Origin: G965202915 sp965205955
GTDB taxonomy: Bacteria > Pseudomonadota > Gammaproteobacteria > Eutrophobiales > Eutrophobiaceae
Reading direction: 5' to 3'
Length of the DNA: 64,000 nucleotides
Assembly: GCA_965205955.1 (NCBI GenBank)
Contig: OZ242192.1
Span: forward strand, 1,364,001 to 1,428,000
Positions within the stretch are counted from its first letter, which is position 1; the number at the start of each line of letters is the position of its first letter. This document shows positions 8,244-17,417 of the stretch, one piece after another. The notes below the pieces were generated by a model. That model made no database searches. It saw only the letters and a list, made by a program, of their open reading frames with translations, and had not been told where the DNA came from. The position numbers and the translations under genes are program-made.

Positions 8244-10259
8244 TTATTCTATACCCTCCGCCAACATTGCAGCGATTTCACCTTCGATCTTCCTCAAGTC
8301 TTCTTCAATCTCTCCCAACGGACGCGGCGGCTGATATTTGTAGAAATACCGGTTGAAGTTAATCTCATAACCCATTTTGGTTTTGGATTCATCCACCCAG
8401 GCGTCCGGCACGTGCGGCAAGACTTCCCGCTGCATATATTCGGCTATATCCTCTTTGAGCGGCACATTCTCATAGTCGCGCAGTTCCGGGTCCGGCTCCG
8501 GTTCGCCTTTGGGGTTGACAAAAGGGTCGGCGGTCTCGTCCCGCTCGGCAAGCGTCATAAGAATTTTCTCAAAAAACGCGGCGGAAATTTTCACCCCGTC
8601 ATCCTTGAAAACCGCCTGCATAAGTCCGGTAAATTCATCCTGATTTTTCGTGACCCACTTCGGCGCAATTTTATTCAAAGCGGATACAATCTGTTTTTGC
8701 AGTTTCAATCCCTTTTTAATTTCATCTTGCGCGGCTTTTGTATTCTTGCGTTTTTTGCTTTCAGACAGTTTCTTAAAAACAGGCAACTCCCAAAGCCGCG
8801 CAATCCGCTCTTTGTCCGCCGCAAAATTGTATCGGAGAGGGCGCTCAACCGTGATGCGTTTATAGCCGAAATCGTCGTTGTCAAACAGGCGTATATACTC
8901 GCCTTCCGTCAGTTCGCCGTATAAACGGACAATGTCGTCCCGCTGTTCATCGCAAATTTCGTTGCGTTTGCTGCCTAGAGATTTACGCATCTTCTTGAAA
9001 AAGCCGGTACCGTTAACAAGCTGGATTTTGCCTTTGTGGTCGGGGTCTTTGCGATTGGTGACGATCCAAAGATAGGTTGAAATGCCGGTGTTGTAGAAAA
9101 GCTGGTCGGGCAATGCAATGATCGCTTCAAGCCAGTCGTTTCCAATAATCCATTGCCGGATTGCGCTCTCGCCCGAGCCCGCGCCTCCGGCAAAAAGCGG
9201 CGAACCGCTGAATACGATTGCAAGCCGTGTGCCGCCTTCTTTGGACGGCTTCATTTTGCTTATCATGTGCTGGAGAAACAGCAAGGAGCCGTCGTTTATA
9301 CGCGGCAGTCCGGCGCCGAACCTGCCGCCGTATCCTTGTCTTTCATGTTCATTCCTGATGTGCTTGGCCTGGCTTTTCCACTCCACGCCAAAAGGCGGAT
9401 TGGCAAGCATGTAGTCAAACTTTTTCTCGGCAAAGCGGTCGTTGGTGAAGCTGTCGCCAAAGGCGATGTGTTCTATGTTCTGCCCCTTTATCATCATGTC
9501 CGAACCGCAGACGGCAAAGGATTCGTCATTGTAGTCCTGGCCGAATACTTCTAACCGGGCTTGCGGATTCGGTTCGTGCAGGTATTCCTCGGCGACGGAC
9601 AGCATTCCACCGGTGCCGCAGGCGGGGTCAAACAGTGTTTTTACGATGCCTTTGGTGCTAAGCACGTCCTTATCCGGCATAAAGATAATATCCACCATAA
9701 GGCGTATGACCTCGCGCGGAGTAAAGTAATCGCCCGCCTTTTCATTGGACATTTCATTGAATTTGCGTATCAACTCCTCAAAGATGTGCCCCATTTCAAT
9801 GTTGGAAACCTTGTCGGGATGCAGGTCAATCTCGCTGAATCCGGAGACGATCAAGAAGAGCCGGTCTGTCTGATCGAGTTTGGCTATTTGCTCGTCAAAC
9901 CTGAAATGCTCGATGATGTCCAGGGCGTTTTTGGAAAAACCCTTGATGTAGTGGTTCAGATTGGCGGCGATATTGCCGGGGTCGCCTTTGAGTTTTTCAA
10001 AGGTGTATGGGCTTGTGTTGTAGAACGGAACGCCCGTTGCCCGCCTTAACTTGGCGTCAAGCACCCCTCTGCCTTTGCCGCTCCATCTCTTTTTTGCCTT
10101 GAGAACCTTGTCCCTGGTCGGCTCAAGCACACAATCGAGACGCCGCAAGACCGTCATGGGCAGTATTACATCCTTGTATTGATTGGGTTTGAAGGGTCCG
10201 AGCAACAGGTCGGCAACCGACCAGATGAAACTCTCCATACCGCTGAAATTAGTTGCCAT
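8244..10259 (-). CDS. hsdM: Type I restriction-modification N6-adenine methyltransferase subunit
   Basis: HsdM transfers a methyl group from S-adenosylmethionine to adenine in the site chosen by HsdS. At 671 residues it is longer than the 480-530 typical of many HsdM, as in the IM family with an extended C-terminus. Visible: N-terminal HsdM_N helical domain (about 1-150), SAM motif DPACGTGGML at 211-220, catalytic NPPF near 287, and a charged C-terminal extension (450-671). First gene of a minus-strand cluster that continues with a small ORF, SIR2, HerA, DUF2806, hsdS and hsdR. ATG 10259 is the only sensible start. It should be active even if hsdR is not, giving methylation without cleavage. 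Confidence 0.94.
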   Translation of the reverse strand: MATNFSGMESFIWSVADLLLGPFKPNQYKDVILPMTVLRRLDCVLEPTRDKVLKAKKRWSGKGRGVLDAKLRRATGVPFYNTSPYTFEKLKGDPGNIAANLNHYIKGFSKNALDIIEHFRFDEQIAKLDQTDRLFLIVSGFSEIDLHPDKVSNIEMGHIFEELIRKFNEMSNEKAGDYFTPREVIRLMVDIIFMPDKDVLSTKGIVKTLFDPACGTGGMLSVAEEYLHEPNPQARLEVFGQDYNDESFAVCGSDMMIKGQNIEHIAFGDSFTNDRFAEKKFDYMLANPPFGVEWKSQAKHIRNEHERQGYGGRFGAGLPRINDGSLLFLQHMISKMKPSKEGGTRLAIVFSGSPLFAGGAGSGESAIRQWIIGNDWLEAIIALPDQLFYNTGISTYLWIVTNRKDPDHKGKIQLVNGTGFFKKMRKSLGSKRNEICDEQRDDIVRLYGELTEGEYIRLFDNDDFGYKRITVERPLRYNFAADKERIARLWELPVFKKLSESKKRKNTKAAQDEIKKGLKLQKQIVSALNKIAPKWVTKNQDEFTGLMQAVFKDDGVKISAAFFEKILMTLAERDETADPFVNPKGEPEPDPELRDYENVPLKEDIAEYMQREVLPHVPDAWVDESKTKMGYEINFNRYFYKYQPPRPLGEIEEDLRKIEGEIAAMLAEGIE

Positions 10260-10399
10260 GGTTGCCGGGGGGATAGGTTGATTTCCTGACCATTATAAAT
10301 GATACACATACTTGAGCATCACAATTTTCCTTTTTGAATACCGGCCGGAAATCATCCGGGACGCCGGGGAGGATAGTCAAAAGGCCAGCAGGTGTTTTT

Positions 10400-11902
10400 T
10401 CAAAGCTGTCTTCTATAGGTGATGGCTTCGGTAAGGTGCGGCAGGTCAACGCGCTTTTTCTTTCCCAGGTCGGCTATAGTCCGCGCGACTTTCATAATGC
10501 GATGCACCGATCGGGCGGAGAGATTGAGTCTTTGAATTGCCTTCTCCAGCAACTGTATATGCGTCGGTTCCAATTTGCATACTTTTTCTAATTCATCATG
10601 GCTTAACTGGCTGTTTGGTTTATTTGTGCGTTGCTGTTGAATTTCGCGGGCAAGCGTTACCCTGTCCCTGATTTTCCGGCTGGATTCATTCTCATCGGTG
10701 CCGGCCTTTTCCAGGATCCTGGTTGACACCGCCGGCACGTCTATCGCAATATCGATGCGGTCCAGCAGCGGGGCTGAAATGCGGCCCTGATAGCGTCTGA
10801 TCTGCTCTTCCGTGCAGCGACAGCGTCCGGATTGATCGCCCAGATAACCGCAGGGGCAGGGGTTCATTGCTGCTACCAACTGAAAACGAGCCGGGTATTC
10901 CGCCTGATAGGCGGCGCGGGAGATCATGATCCTCCCGGATTCGATGGGTTCCCGCAGCACTTCCAGCACCCGGCGTTCAAATTCCGGAAATTCGTCCATA
11001 AACAGCACGCCATTATGTGCGAGACTGATTTCGCCGGGGCGCGGGCGGTTGCCTCCTCCCACCAGGGCAATGTTCGAGGCGGTATGATGCGGATTTCGGA
11101 ATGGGCGCTGTCTCCAATTTTCAATATTGAAACAGTTTTTGCATATAGATTGTATTGCGGCGCTTTCGAGCGCCTCGGCCTCGGTCATTCGCGGCAGGAT
11201 GCCGGGAAGCCTTTCCGCCATCATGGTCTTTCCGGATCCGGGCGGCCCTATCATCAGTATATTGTGTGAACCCGCCGCGGCTATTTCCAGTGCGCGTTTG
11301 GCCATGTATTGTCCGCGCACCTCGCGCATATCCCTTGCAATGGGATAGTTGTCGGGTCTGTCGATATTGCCGGAAATGACAGGTAGCAAGGCCGTACTGG
11401 ATAAGTGGGCGCAGACGGCATTCAAATGGGATGCGGCCAGGATTTCTGCATCATTGACCAGGGATGCCTCATCCGCGTTTTGTTGCGGCAGCACCAATTG
11501 CCGATTTGATTTTGTCGCCGCGATTGCGACAGGAAGTGCGCCGGTTACTGAGCGTAGTTGACCGGTGAGTGACAGTTCGCCAATGAATTCATAGCGTTCG
11601 AGCTCCGCGAAAGGAAGCTGTCCGGATGCAACCAATATCCCTATTGCGATGGGTAAATCATAGCGGCCGCCGTCTTTAGGCAGGTCTGCGGGCGCAAGAT
11701 TGATGGTAATTCGGCGTAGCGGAAATTCAAATTGGTTATTGAGAATCGCACTTCTTACTCGATCCTTGCTTTCTTTTACCGCGGTTTCGGGCAGGCCGAC
11801 TATAGACAAAGCGGGAAGTCCTCGGGATAAATGGACTTCCACGATGACGGTCTGCGTCTGAATGCCGATTAATGCGCGACTATAGATGGAGGCAACAGAC
11901 AT
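10400..11902 (-). CDS. comM: YifB/ComM family Mg-chelatase-like AAA+ ATPase
   Basis: A 500-residue YifB/ComM homologue. The N-terminal Lon-protease-like ChlI domain (1-120, VHLSRGLPALSIVGLPETAV) is followed by the AAA+ module with Walker A GPPGSGKTMMAERLPGILP near 218, Walker B GVLFMDEFPEF near 300, and the C-terminal Mg_chelatase_C domain (LSARSVHRIMKVARTIADL). ComM is a helicase that extends branch migration during integration of transforming DNA in naturally competent bacteria; in others the role is less clear. Full length. Convergent in strand with nothing; ubiK lies 49 bases upstream on the same strand and may be co-transcribed. Confidence 0.93.
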   Translation of the reverse strand: MSVASIYSRALIGIQTQTVIVEVHLSRGLPALSIVGLPETAVKESKDRVRSAILNNQFEFPLRRITINLAPADLPKDGGRYDLPIAIGILVASGQLPFAELERYEFIGELSLTGQLRSVTGALPVAIAATKSNRQLVLPQQNADEASLVNDAEILAASHLNAVCAHLSSTALLPVISGNIDRPDNYPIARDMREVRGQYMAKRALEIAAAGSHNILMIGPPGSGKTMMAERLPGILPRMTEAEALESAAIQSICKNCFNIENWRQRPFRNPHHTASNIALVGGGNRPRPGEISLAHNGVLFMDEFPEFERRVLEVLREPIESGRIMISRAAYQAEYPARFQLVAAMNPCPCGYLGDQSGRCRCTEEQIRRYQGRISAPLLDRIDIAIDVPAVSTRILEKAGTDENESSRKIRDRVTLAREIQQQRTNKPNSQLSHDELEKVCKLEPTHIQLLEKAIQRLNLSARSVHRIMKVARTIADLGKKKRVDLPHLTEAITYRRQL

Positions 11903-11951
11903 ATTTCCTCGTCATGGTAATTGATCCCGATTATCCGCAATGCGTGCTGTG

Positions 11952-12212
11952 TTACTGCGTATTTGAATTTTGTTCGTTACAGTTTTCTAATTTATCCAGC
12001 CTTTTTTTCATCTCTTCCAGCCGTTGCCTGGTTCGGGACAGCAATTTTGACTGCACGTCAAACTCCTCTCGTGTTACCAGTTCCATTTCTGCGAATGCCG
12101 CCGATAATGCCGCCCGTAGCTGATTTCTTATCTCTGTTTTCATTTTCCCAGGGTCTTTGGGCATGACCTTGAATACTTGTTTCAGAAACTGTTCAACTTG
12201 AGATTTGTTCAT
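11952..12212 (-). CDS. ubiK: Ubiquinone biosynthesis accessory factor UbiK (YqiC, BMFP domain)
   Basis: The 86-residue protein matches the BMFP/YqiC family: N-terminal amphipathic part (SQVEQFLKQVFKVMP), a central EIRNQLRAALSAAFAEMELVT helix and a C-terminal coiled coil (LLSRTRQRLEEMKKRLDKLE). UbiK binds lipids and UbiJ and is needed for efficient aerobic ubiquinone synthesis, so the organism likely respires with ubiquinone, consistent with a PoxB-like enzyme in this window. It is divergent from the carbonic anhydrase gene, with 195 bases between the starts. Confidence 0.9.
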   Translation of the reverse strand: MNKSQVEQFLKQVFKVMPKDPGKMKTEIRNQLRAALSAAFAEMELVTREEFDVQSKLLSRTRQRLEEMKKRLDKLENCNEQNSNTQ

Positions 12213-12285
12213 TGCGGTGTCCCCTCATTTATCTGCCGGAAATGGATTGTATTTTACACTAGTTTGTTGGGGCCGAAATCCGAGG

Positions 12286-12314
12286 TTGAAAAATTTATTC
12301 ATTTTCAGTATAGA
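12286..12314 (+). promoter_or_regulatory. Candidate sigma-70 promoter ahead of the carbonic anhydrase gene
   Basis: TTGAAA (12286-12291), a 17-base spacer and TATAGA (12309-12314) give a good sigma-70 match about 95 bases before ATG 12408. A second TATAAT lies at 12372-12377 but has no convincing -35 element at the right distance. Confidence 0.45.
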
Positions 12315-12407
12315 TATTAGTACCTTTTCTGTATTTCAGGCACTATTCGGCACGGGATCGTGCGGTCACTTTATAATTATAATTCGGAACTTTGCAAGGT
12401 ATTGGAT

Positions 12408-12953
12408 ATGGCAATAAGAACATTCAATGGGAAAAAGCCGGTAATCGCGGATTCGGCGTATATCGATGACAGTGCCGTGGTTATTGGCGATGTGACGATT
12501 GGAGAGGACAGCTCTTTATGGCCGATGGCGGTAGTGCGCGGCGACGTGGAGGCGATTACTATTGGCAAAATGACCAATATACAGGATGGTTCGGTGCTGC
12601 ATGTGAGCCATGACTGCAAATTCAGTCCCGGCGGTTTTCCGCTGAGGATCGGCGATGGGGTGACTGCGGGGCATCGGGTGACGCTGCATGCCTGTACGGT
12701 GGGGGATTATTGTTTGATCGGGATGTCGGCCACCATTATGGACGGGGCCGTGCTGGGAGATAGACTGATTATCGGCGCCGGCGCCTTGGTGCTGACCGGC
12801 CGGGAGTTGGAAGGTGGTTATTTGTACACGGGCAGTCCGGCCAGGAAGATCCGCCCTCTTAACGAGGAAGAGCATGAATTTTTGGAATATTCGGCGCAAC
12901 ATTATGCGCGACTGAAGGATCAGCATATCAATACTGCTATTTCGCAGGATTAA
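12408..12953 (+). CDS. yrdA: Gamma-class carbonic anhydrase-like hexapeptide protein
   Basis: A 181-residue left-handed beta-helix protein of the gamma carbonic anhydrase/YrdA family. Hexapeptide repeats run from about residue 15 (AVVIGDVTIGEDSSLWP) and the metal-binding histidines are recognisable (DGSVLHVSH, VTAGHRVTLHAC). Family members hydrate CO2 or act as ferripyochelin-type proteins; activity cannot be settled here. I chose ATG 12408 (MAIRTFNGKKP) with AAGG ten bases upstream; the longer frame to 12360 lacks family support. The mnmG start follows 22 bases after the stop, so the two may be one transcript. Confidence 0.92.
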   Translation: MAIRTFNGKKPVIADSAYIDDSAVVIGDVTIGEDSSLWPMAVVRGDVEAITIGKMTNIQDGSVLHVSHDCKFSPGGFPLRIGDGVTAGHRVTLHACTVGDYCLIGMSATIMDGAVLGDRLIIGAGALVLTGRELEGGYLYTGSPARKIRPLNEEEHEFLEYSAQHYARLKDQHINTAISQD

Positions 12954-12975
12954 TCGAGACTGTACCGAATTTACC

Positions 12976-14865
12976 ATGCAGGGCGAAAACAGCCGGTTTG
13001 ATGTTATTGTTGTGGGCGGCGGTCATGCCGGTACCGAGGCTGCGCTGGCCTGTGCGCGCATGGGCGCGAAGACGCTGCTGCTTACCCATAGTATGGATAG
13101 CCTGGGACAGATGTCCTGTAATCCTGCTATAGGAGGGATTGGTAAAGGACATTTGGTCAGGGAAATCGATGCCATGGGCGGTCTGATGGCCCGCGCCGCG
13201 GATCAATGCGGCATCCATTTTCGTATCCTCAATGCTAGTAAAGGCCCGGCAGTGCGAGCTACCCGCGCTCAAATTGACCGTTCCATGTATAAGGCGGTCG
13301 TGCGTTTCCATCTGGAGTCACAGGAGGATCTGTTTATCTTTCAGCAGGCGGCTGATGATCTGATAGTACAGGGTGAGCAGATACGGGGGGTGGTCACTCA
13401 AATGGGCCAGGCATTTTACGCCCCCTGTGTTGTTTTGACTGTCGGCACTTTCCTGGGAGGCAGGATCCATATTGGCGAGGAAAATCATCAAGGCGGTCGT
13501 GCCGGTGAGCCGCCTTCGATCGCATTGGCGAACCGTTTGCGGGAATTGCCTTTTCGTGTCGGACGCCTGAAGACCGGGACGCCGCCGCGGATTGACGGCA
13601 GGACCGTCGATTATGCTCAATGTGCCGTGCAGCCGGGCGATGATCCGGCGCCGGTATTTTCTTTTACCGGCAGCATCGCTGAACATCCTCGGCAGACTGT
13701 ATGCCATATCACTCGCACCAATGAAAGGACCCATCAGGTGATCCGGGCGGCGCTGGATCGCTCGCCGATCTATAATGGTGGTATCGACAGCGCCGGTCCA
13801 CGCTACTGCCCTTCGGTGGAGGACAAGGTCGTGCGGTTTGCCGAAAAAACATCGCATCAGATATTTCTTGAACCGGAAGGACTGGGGGTTCGGGAAGTCT
13901 ATCCAAATGGCATATCCACCTCGCTGCCATTTGATACTCAGGTAGAGATGGTTCGCTCTATAAAGGGATTGGAACAGGCGCATCTGACACGTCCCGGCTA
14001 TGCCATTGAGTATGATTTTTTCGATCCGCGCGATTTGTATCCCTGGCTTGAAACCAGATACATTCACGGACTGTTTTTTGCCGGCCAGATTAATGGCACT
14101 ACCGGCTATGAAGAGGCTGCGGCACAAGGACTGCTGGCGGGAGTAAATGCCGCATTGAGGATCCGGGAGCAATCGCCCTGGTTCCCGCCGCGCGATCAAG
14201 CCTATCTGGGCGTATTGGTTGACGATTTGGTGACTCGCGGCACCCGCGAACCGTATCGCATGTTCACCAGTCGCGCCGAATATCGATTGCAGTTGCGCGA
14301 GGATAACGCGGATTTGCGTTTAACCGAACAGGCCCATGGGTTTGGCCTTATTGCCGAGGAACATTGGCGGCGCTTCAACGAAAAACGCGATGCGATTATT
14401 GCCGAGCAGCAGCGCCTGGAAAAAATCCGGATTAATCCGGATCTGCCGGGCGAGATGGAGGGAATAGTGACCAAGCCGATCACCAAAGAGATTAATTTAT
14501 TGCAGTTATTGAAGCGTCCGGAAATAGGTTATTACGATCTGGCCCGTTTGCCAATGTTCGAGACCGTCGAGATCGCCCCGCAGGTTGCCGAGCAGGTTGA
14601 AATTCAGGCTAAATATTCCGGCTATATCCGGCGCCAGCAGGATGAAGTAAAACGCAATCGCTTGCAGGAACATACCGAATTGCCAAACGATATTGATTAT
14701 ACCCTGGTGCCGAGCTTGTCCTCCGAGGCGGGCGAGAGATTGAATCAGCATAAACCCGCTACTTTGGGGCAGGCTGCACGCATCCAGGGGATAACCCCTG
14801 CGGCAATTTCATTATTGAGGATTTATCTCAGAAAGCGTTCATGGCCGTCGCGGAAAACGGCTTGA
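12976..14865 (+). CDS. mnmG: tRNA uridine-5-carboxymethylaminomethyl(34) modification enzyme MnmG
   Basis: MnmG (GidA) with MnmE installs the cmnm5 group on wobble U34 of several tRNAs, using FAD, NADH and methylene-tetrahydrofolate. At 629 residues it is full length. FAD-binding GGGHAGTEAA is at 14-23, family signatures GGIGKGHLVREIDAMGG (about 54-70) and FAGQINGTTGYEEAAAQG (about 366-383) are intact, and the C-terminal helical domain that binds MnmE ends in RIQGITPAAISLLRIYL. Followed by rsmG with a 25-base overlap, the standard gidA-gidB order of gammaproteobacteria. Confidence 0.97.
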   Translation: MQGENSRFDVIVVGGGHAGTEAALACARMGAKTLLLTHSMDSLGQMSCNPAIGGIGKGHLVREIDAMGGLMARAADQCGIHFRILNASKGPAVRATRAQIDRSMYKAVVRFHLESQEDLFIFQQAADDLIVQGEQIRGVVTQMGQAFYAPCVVLTVGTFLGGRIHIGEENHQGGRAGEPPSIALANRLRELPFRVGRLKTGTPPRIDGRTVDYAQCAVQPGDDPAPVFSFTGSIAEHPRQTVCHITRTNERTHQVIRAALDRSPIYNGGIDSAGPRYCPSVEDKVVRFAEKTSHQIFLEPEGLGVREVYPNGISTSLPFDTQVEMVRSIKGLEQAHLTRPGYAIEYDFFDPRDLYPWLETRYIHGLFFAGQINGTTGYEEAAAQGLLAGVNAALRIREQSPWFPPRDQAYLGVLVDDLVTRGTREPYRMFTSRAEYRLQLREDNADLRLTEQAHGFGLIAEEHWRRFNEKRDAIIAEQQRLEKIRINPDLPGEMEGIVTKPITKEINLLQLLKRPEIGYYDLARLPMFETVEIAPQVAEQVEIQAKYSGYIRRQQDEVKRNRLQEHTELPNDIDYTLVPSLSSEAGERLNQHKPATLGQAARIQGITPAAISLLRIYLRKRSWPSRKTA

Positions 14866-15539
14866 GCACGGCGAATAAGCAAGCGGCTCTGAAAACCCTC
14901 CTGCTGGAGGGGCTGTCAGCGCTCCATATCAATGACGGCGATACGATATGCGAGGCATTGTTCGAGTATAGTGCGCTGTTGCAAAAATGGAACCGAAGCT
15001 ATAGTCTGACCGGGATCACTGATCCCAAAAAGATAATTACCCACCACTTTCTTGATTCATTATCGGTACACGCCTATCTGTCCGGCTTGTTGCGCCTCGA
15101 TGTGGCTACCGGGGCCGGGTTTCCCGGTCTGGTGCTGGCGTTGGTTAATTCGGAATGCAAATGGGTAGTATTGGACAGCAATATAAAAAAGATCCGTTTT
15201 CTGACTCATGTGTGCCTCAATCTCGGTATAGATAATGTTGAGGTTGTGTATGCGCGGGCCGATGAATATCAGCGGGAGGGAGGATTCGATGCGATTGTAT
15301 CCAGAGCGTTTACAACGGCATTGAATTTCTATAATCAGTCCCGGCATCTGCTGTCCCCGCAGGGGCGGCTACTGGTAATGAAGGCCGGAAATTGCCAGGA
15401 AGAGACTAAAGCCTTGGAAAAACAAGGGCTTGCATATACAGTTCATCCCTTGTCAGTCCCCGCATTGCATAAGGATCGCTGCCTGATTGAAATAGGCCGC
15501 CAGAAAAATGATATATCCGGGCAGTTATCTCATCTATAA
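14841..15539 (+). CDS. rsmG: 16S rRNA (guanine(527)-N7)-methyltransferase RsmG
   Basis: RsmG (GidB) methylates G527 of 16S rRNA. The 232-residue protein has the YSLTGITDPKKIITHHFLDSL block (about 54-74) and a SAM-binding loop LDVATGAGFPGLVLAL (about 84-99; most homologues have DLGSGAGFPG, here VAT replaces the usual LGS). ATG 14841 overlaps the mnmG 3' end by 25 bases; a later start would remove conserved N-terminal helices. Ends 44 bases before parA. Confidence 0.95.
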   Translation: MAVAENGLSTANKQAALKTLLLEGLSALHINDGDTICEALFEYSALLQKWNRSYSLTGITDPKKIITHHFLDSLSVHAYLSGLLRLDVATGAGFPGLVLALVNSECKWVVLDSNIKKIRFLTHVCLNLGIDNVEVVYARADEYQREGGFDAIVSRAFTTALNFYNQSRHLLSPQGRLLVMKAGNCQEETKALEKQGLAYTVHPLSVPALHKDRCLIEIGRQKNDISGQLSHL

Positions 15540-15583
15540 TAGAATACTGGCATTTACTATAACTCATTAAAACAACGAATACC

Positions 15584-16357
15584 GTGGCACGTGTAATTGC
15601 AATAGCAAATCAAAAAGGTGGAGTAGGGAAGACGACCACCAGTGTGAATCTTGCCGCATCGATGATTGCCGCGAAACGCCGGGTGCTATTGGTGGATATG
15701 GACCCGCAGGGCAATGCCACCATGGGCAGCAGCATTAACAAGATGACACTGAAAACTTCCAGCTATGATGTGCTGATGGGAGAGAAAACAGTGGAGGAGG
15801 TCAGGGTAAGATCCGAGGTTTCCGAATATGATTTAATCCCGGCGAATGGGGATTTAACCGGCGCCGAGGTGGGGCTGCTGGAAGAGATCGCCCGCGAGGT
15901 CCGGCTGGATAATGCGCTCAAACCGGTTAAAGGCAACTATGATTTTATTTTTATCGATTGTCCGCCTTCCCTGAATATGCTGACTGTAAATTCGCTGGCG
16001 GCGGCGGATTCGGTGATGATCCCGATGCAATGCGAATATTATGCTTTGGAGGGCCTGAGCTCCCTGGTGGAGACGATAAAAAAGATCCGTAAATATCTCA
16101 ATCCGAGATTGAGAATCGAAGGACTGTTGAGAACCATGTATGATCCGCGCAATAATCTGTCTAATCAGGTATCGGAGAAATTGCTGGAACACTATGGTGA
16201 AAAGGTATATCGCACGATAATTCCCAGAAATATCCGGCTTGCCGAAGCTCCGAGCTACGGGCTGCCGGTATTGAAATATGATAAGAGCTCCCGTGGTTCA
16301 ATCGCATACCTTGCCCTTGCAGGTGAGATGTTGCGGCGCCAGCGGAGTGTTGCGTAA
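15584..16357 (+). CDS. parA: Chromosome-partitioning ATPase ParA (Soj)
   Basis: A 257-residue ParA/Soj ATPase that with ParB moves replicated origins apart. Deviant Walker A KGGVGKTTT at 11-19 sits directly after the start, with no N-terminal HTH, so it is the chromosomal rather than the large plasmid type. Walker A' (LLVDMDPQGNAT) and Walker B (FIFIDCPPSLN) are present. The start is GTG 15584, fixed by homology because nothing upstream is in frame with family sequence; no clear ribosome-binding site. Separated by 13 bases from parB. Confidence 0.96.
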   Translation: MARVIAIANQKGGVGKTTTSVNLAASMIAAKRRVLLVDMDPQGNATMGSSINKMTLKTSSYDVLMGEKTVEEVRVRSEVSEYDLIPANGDLTGAEVGLLEEIAREVRLDNALKPVKGNYDFIFIDCPPSLNMLTVNSLAAADSVMIPMQCEYYALEGLSSLVETIKKIRKYLNPRLRIEGLLRTMYDPRNNLSNQVSEKLLEHYGEKVYRTIIPRNIRLAEAPSYGLPVLKYDKSSRGSIAYLALAGEMLRRQRSVA

Positions 16358-16370
16358 ATATCCGGGTAAA

Positions 16371-17231
16371 ATGGCGGCAAAAAGACGAGGTTTGGGTAAG
16401 AAAGGCCTGGATGCCTTATTAAGCGATATTACCGATATTCCGATCAATGATTCGGTGCAAACGGTGGATGTCGATTTGATCCGGCGCAGTCAATATCAAC
16501 CCCGAACAGATTTCGACAAGGCGGCGCTGGCACAACTGGCCGATTCAATTCGTACCCAGGGGGTATTGCAGCCGATCGTTGTCCGTTCGGTTTCCGGCAC
16601 GGATGAATATGAAATTATTGTCGGTGAACGGCGCTGGCGCGCGGCGCAGCTTGTAGGCCTGCATGCGATCCCGGTGGTCATCAAAGATGTGACAGATGGG
16701 GCGGCAATGTGTATGGCCCTGGTCGAAAATATCCAGCGGGAAGATCTGAATGTGCTGGAAGAAGCCCGCGCGCTGGAGAGGCTAATCCGGGAATTTGGGA
16801 TGACGCATGCAGCGGCGGCCGATGCGGTGGGGCATTCGCGTTCCACGGTGACTAATCTTTTGCGGCTGCTGGATCTCGATGCTGCGGTGAAGGAATTGCT
16901 CCGGGACGGCAAGCTCAATATGGGGCATGCACGGGCGCTACTGGCCCTGCCCGATCAGAAACAGGCCCAGGCGGCGCAGAAGGTAATCAAACAAGGGCTA
17001 TCGGTTCGGGCAACGGAAAAACTGGTTAACACATTGCTCTCCGACGATAGACCCGTCAAAGAGACCGGGGATAGAGTTATCGATCCTGATATTCATCGTT
17101 TGCAGGACGAATTATCCGGGCGATTGGGAGCTTCTGTAAAAATCAATCACCGGAAACCGGGCAGGGGCAGGATCGAGATTCAATACCATTCTGTAGATGA
17201 ACTGCAGGGGATATTGCAGAGGATCAAATAA
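16371..17231 (+). CDS. parB: Chromosome-partitioning CTPase/DNA-binding protein ParB (Spo0J)
   Basis: The 286-residue protein binds parS, spreads with CTP and stimulates ParA. N-terminal RGLGKKGLDALL, ParB/sulfiredoxin domain with the CTP-binding GERRWRA motif near residue 86, ENIQREDLNVLEEARALERL near 120, an HTH (HAAAADAVGHSRSTVTNLLRLL) and a C-terminal dimer domain ending RIEIQYHSVDELQGILQRI. The frame is open upstream to 16278 but that part overlaps parA; ATG 16371 gives the canonical N-terminus. No convincing parS (TGTTTCACGTGAAACA-like) is seen in the window. Confidence 0.96.
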   Translation: MAAKRRGLGKKGLDALLSDITDIPINDSVQTVDVDLIRRSQYQPRTDFDKAALAQLADSIRTQGVLQPIVVRSVSGTDEYEIIVGERRWRAAQLVGLHAIPVVIKDVTDGAAMCMALVENIQREDLNVLEEARALERLIREFGMTHAAAADAVGHSRSTVTNLLRLLDLDAAVKELLRDGKLNMGHARALLALPDQKQAQAAQKVIKQGLSVRATEKLVNTLLSDDRPVKETGDRVIDPDIHRLQDELSGRLGASVKINHRKPGRGRIEIQYHSVDELQGILQRIK

Positions 17232-17329
17232 GCGAAATTTATCGGATGCCGCGTTTTTCGTGACAGGTTTATATAAATGATTGATCGGGAGAGCGGTTGT
17301 CATTACACTTGCCTGTTCCGGTCCGATAA

Positions 17330-17348
17330 GCAATCATACTATGATTGC
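17330..17348. promoter_or_regulatory. Perfect 19-base palindrome before the atp operon, operator candidate
   Basis: GCAATCATACTATGATTGC has 9-base arms around one central base. It lies in the 186-base space between parB and atpI, 70 bases before the atpI start, immediately before TATAAA (17351-17356). Its symmetry and place suit a dimeric regulator site over a promoter; a short RNA hairpin is the alternative, though no T-run follows. Confidence 0.5.
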
Positions 17349-17417
17349 AGTATAAAAGATGGCAGGGAAGAAGTGTTTCTAGAGGGCCTCCGGCGGCGAC
17401 GCTAATGGTCGTGATGT

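Noticed and set aside
12954..12975. Replication origin next to mnmG
   Set aside because: Only 22 bases separate the genes, and no DnaA-box cluster is seen.
15578..15600. CACGTG core near the parA start as a possible parS
   Set aside because: Flanks do not match the parS arms; only the six-base core is shared. The same is true near 39300.
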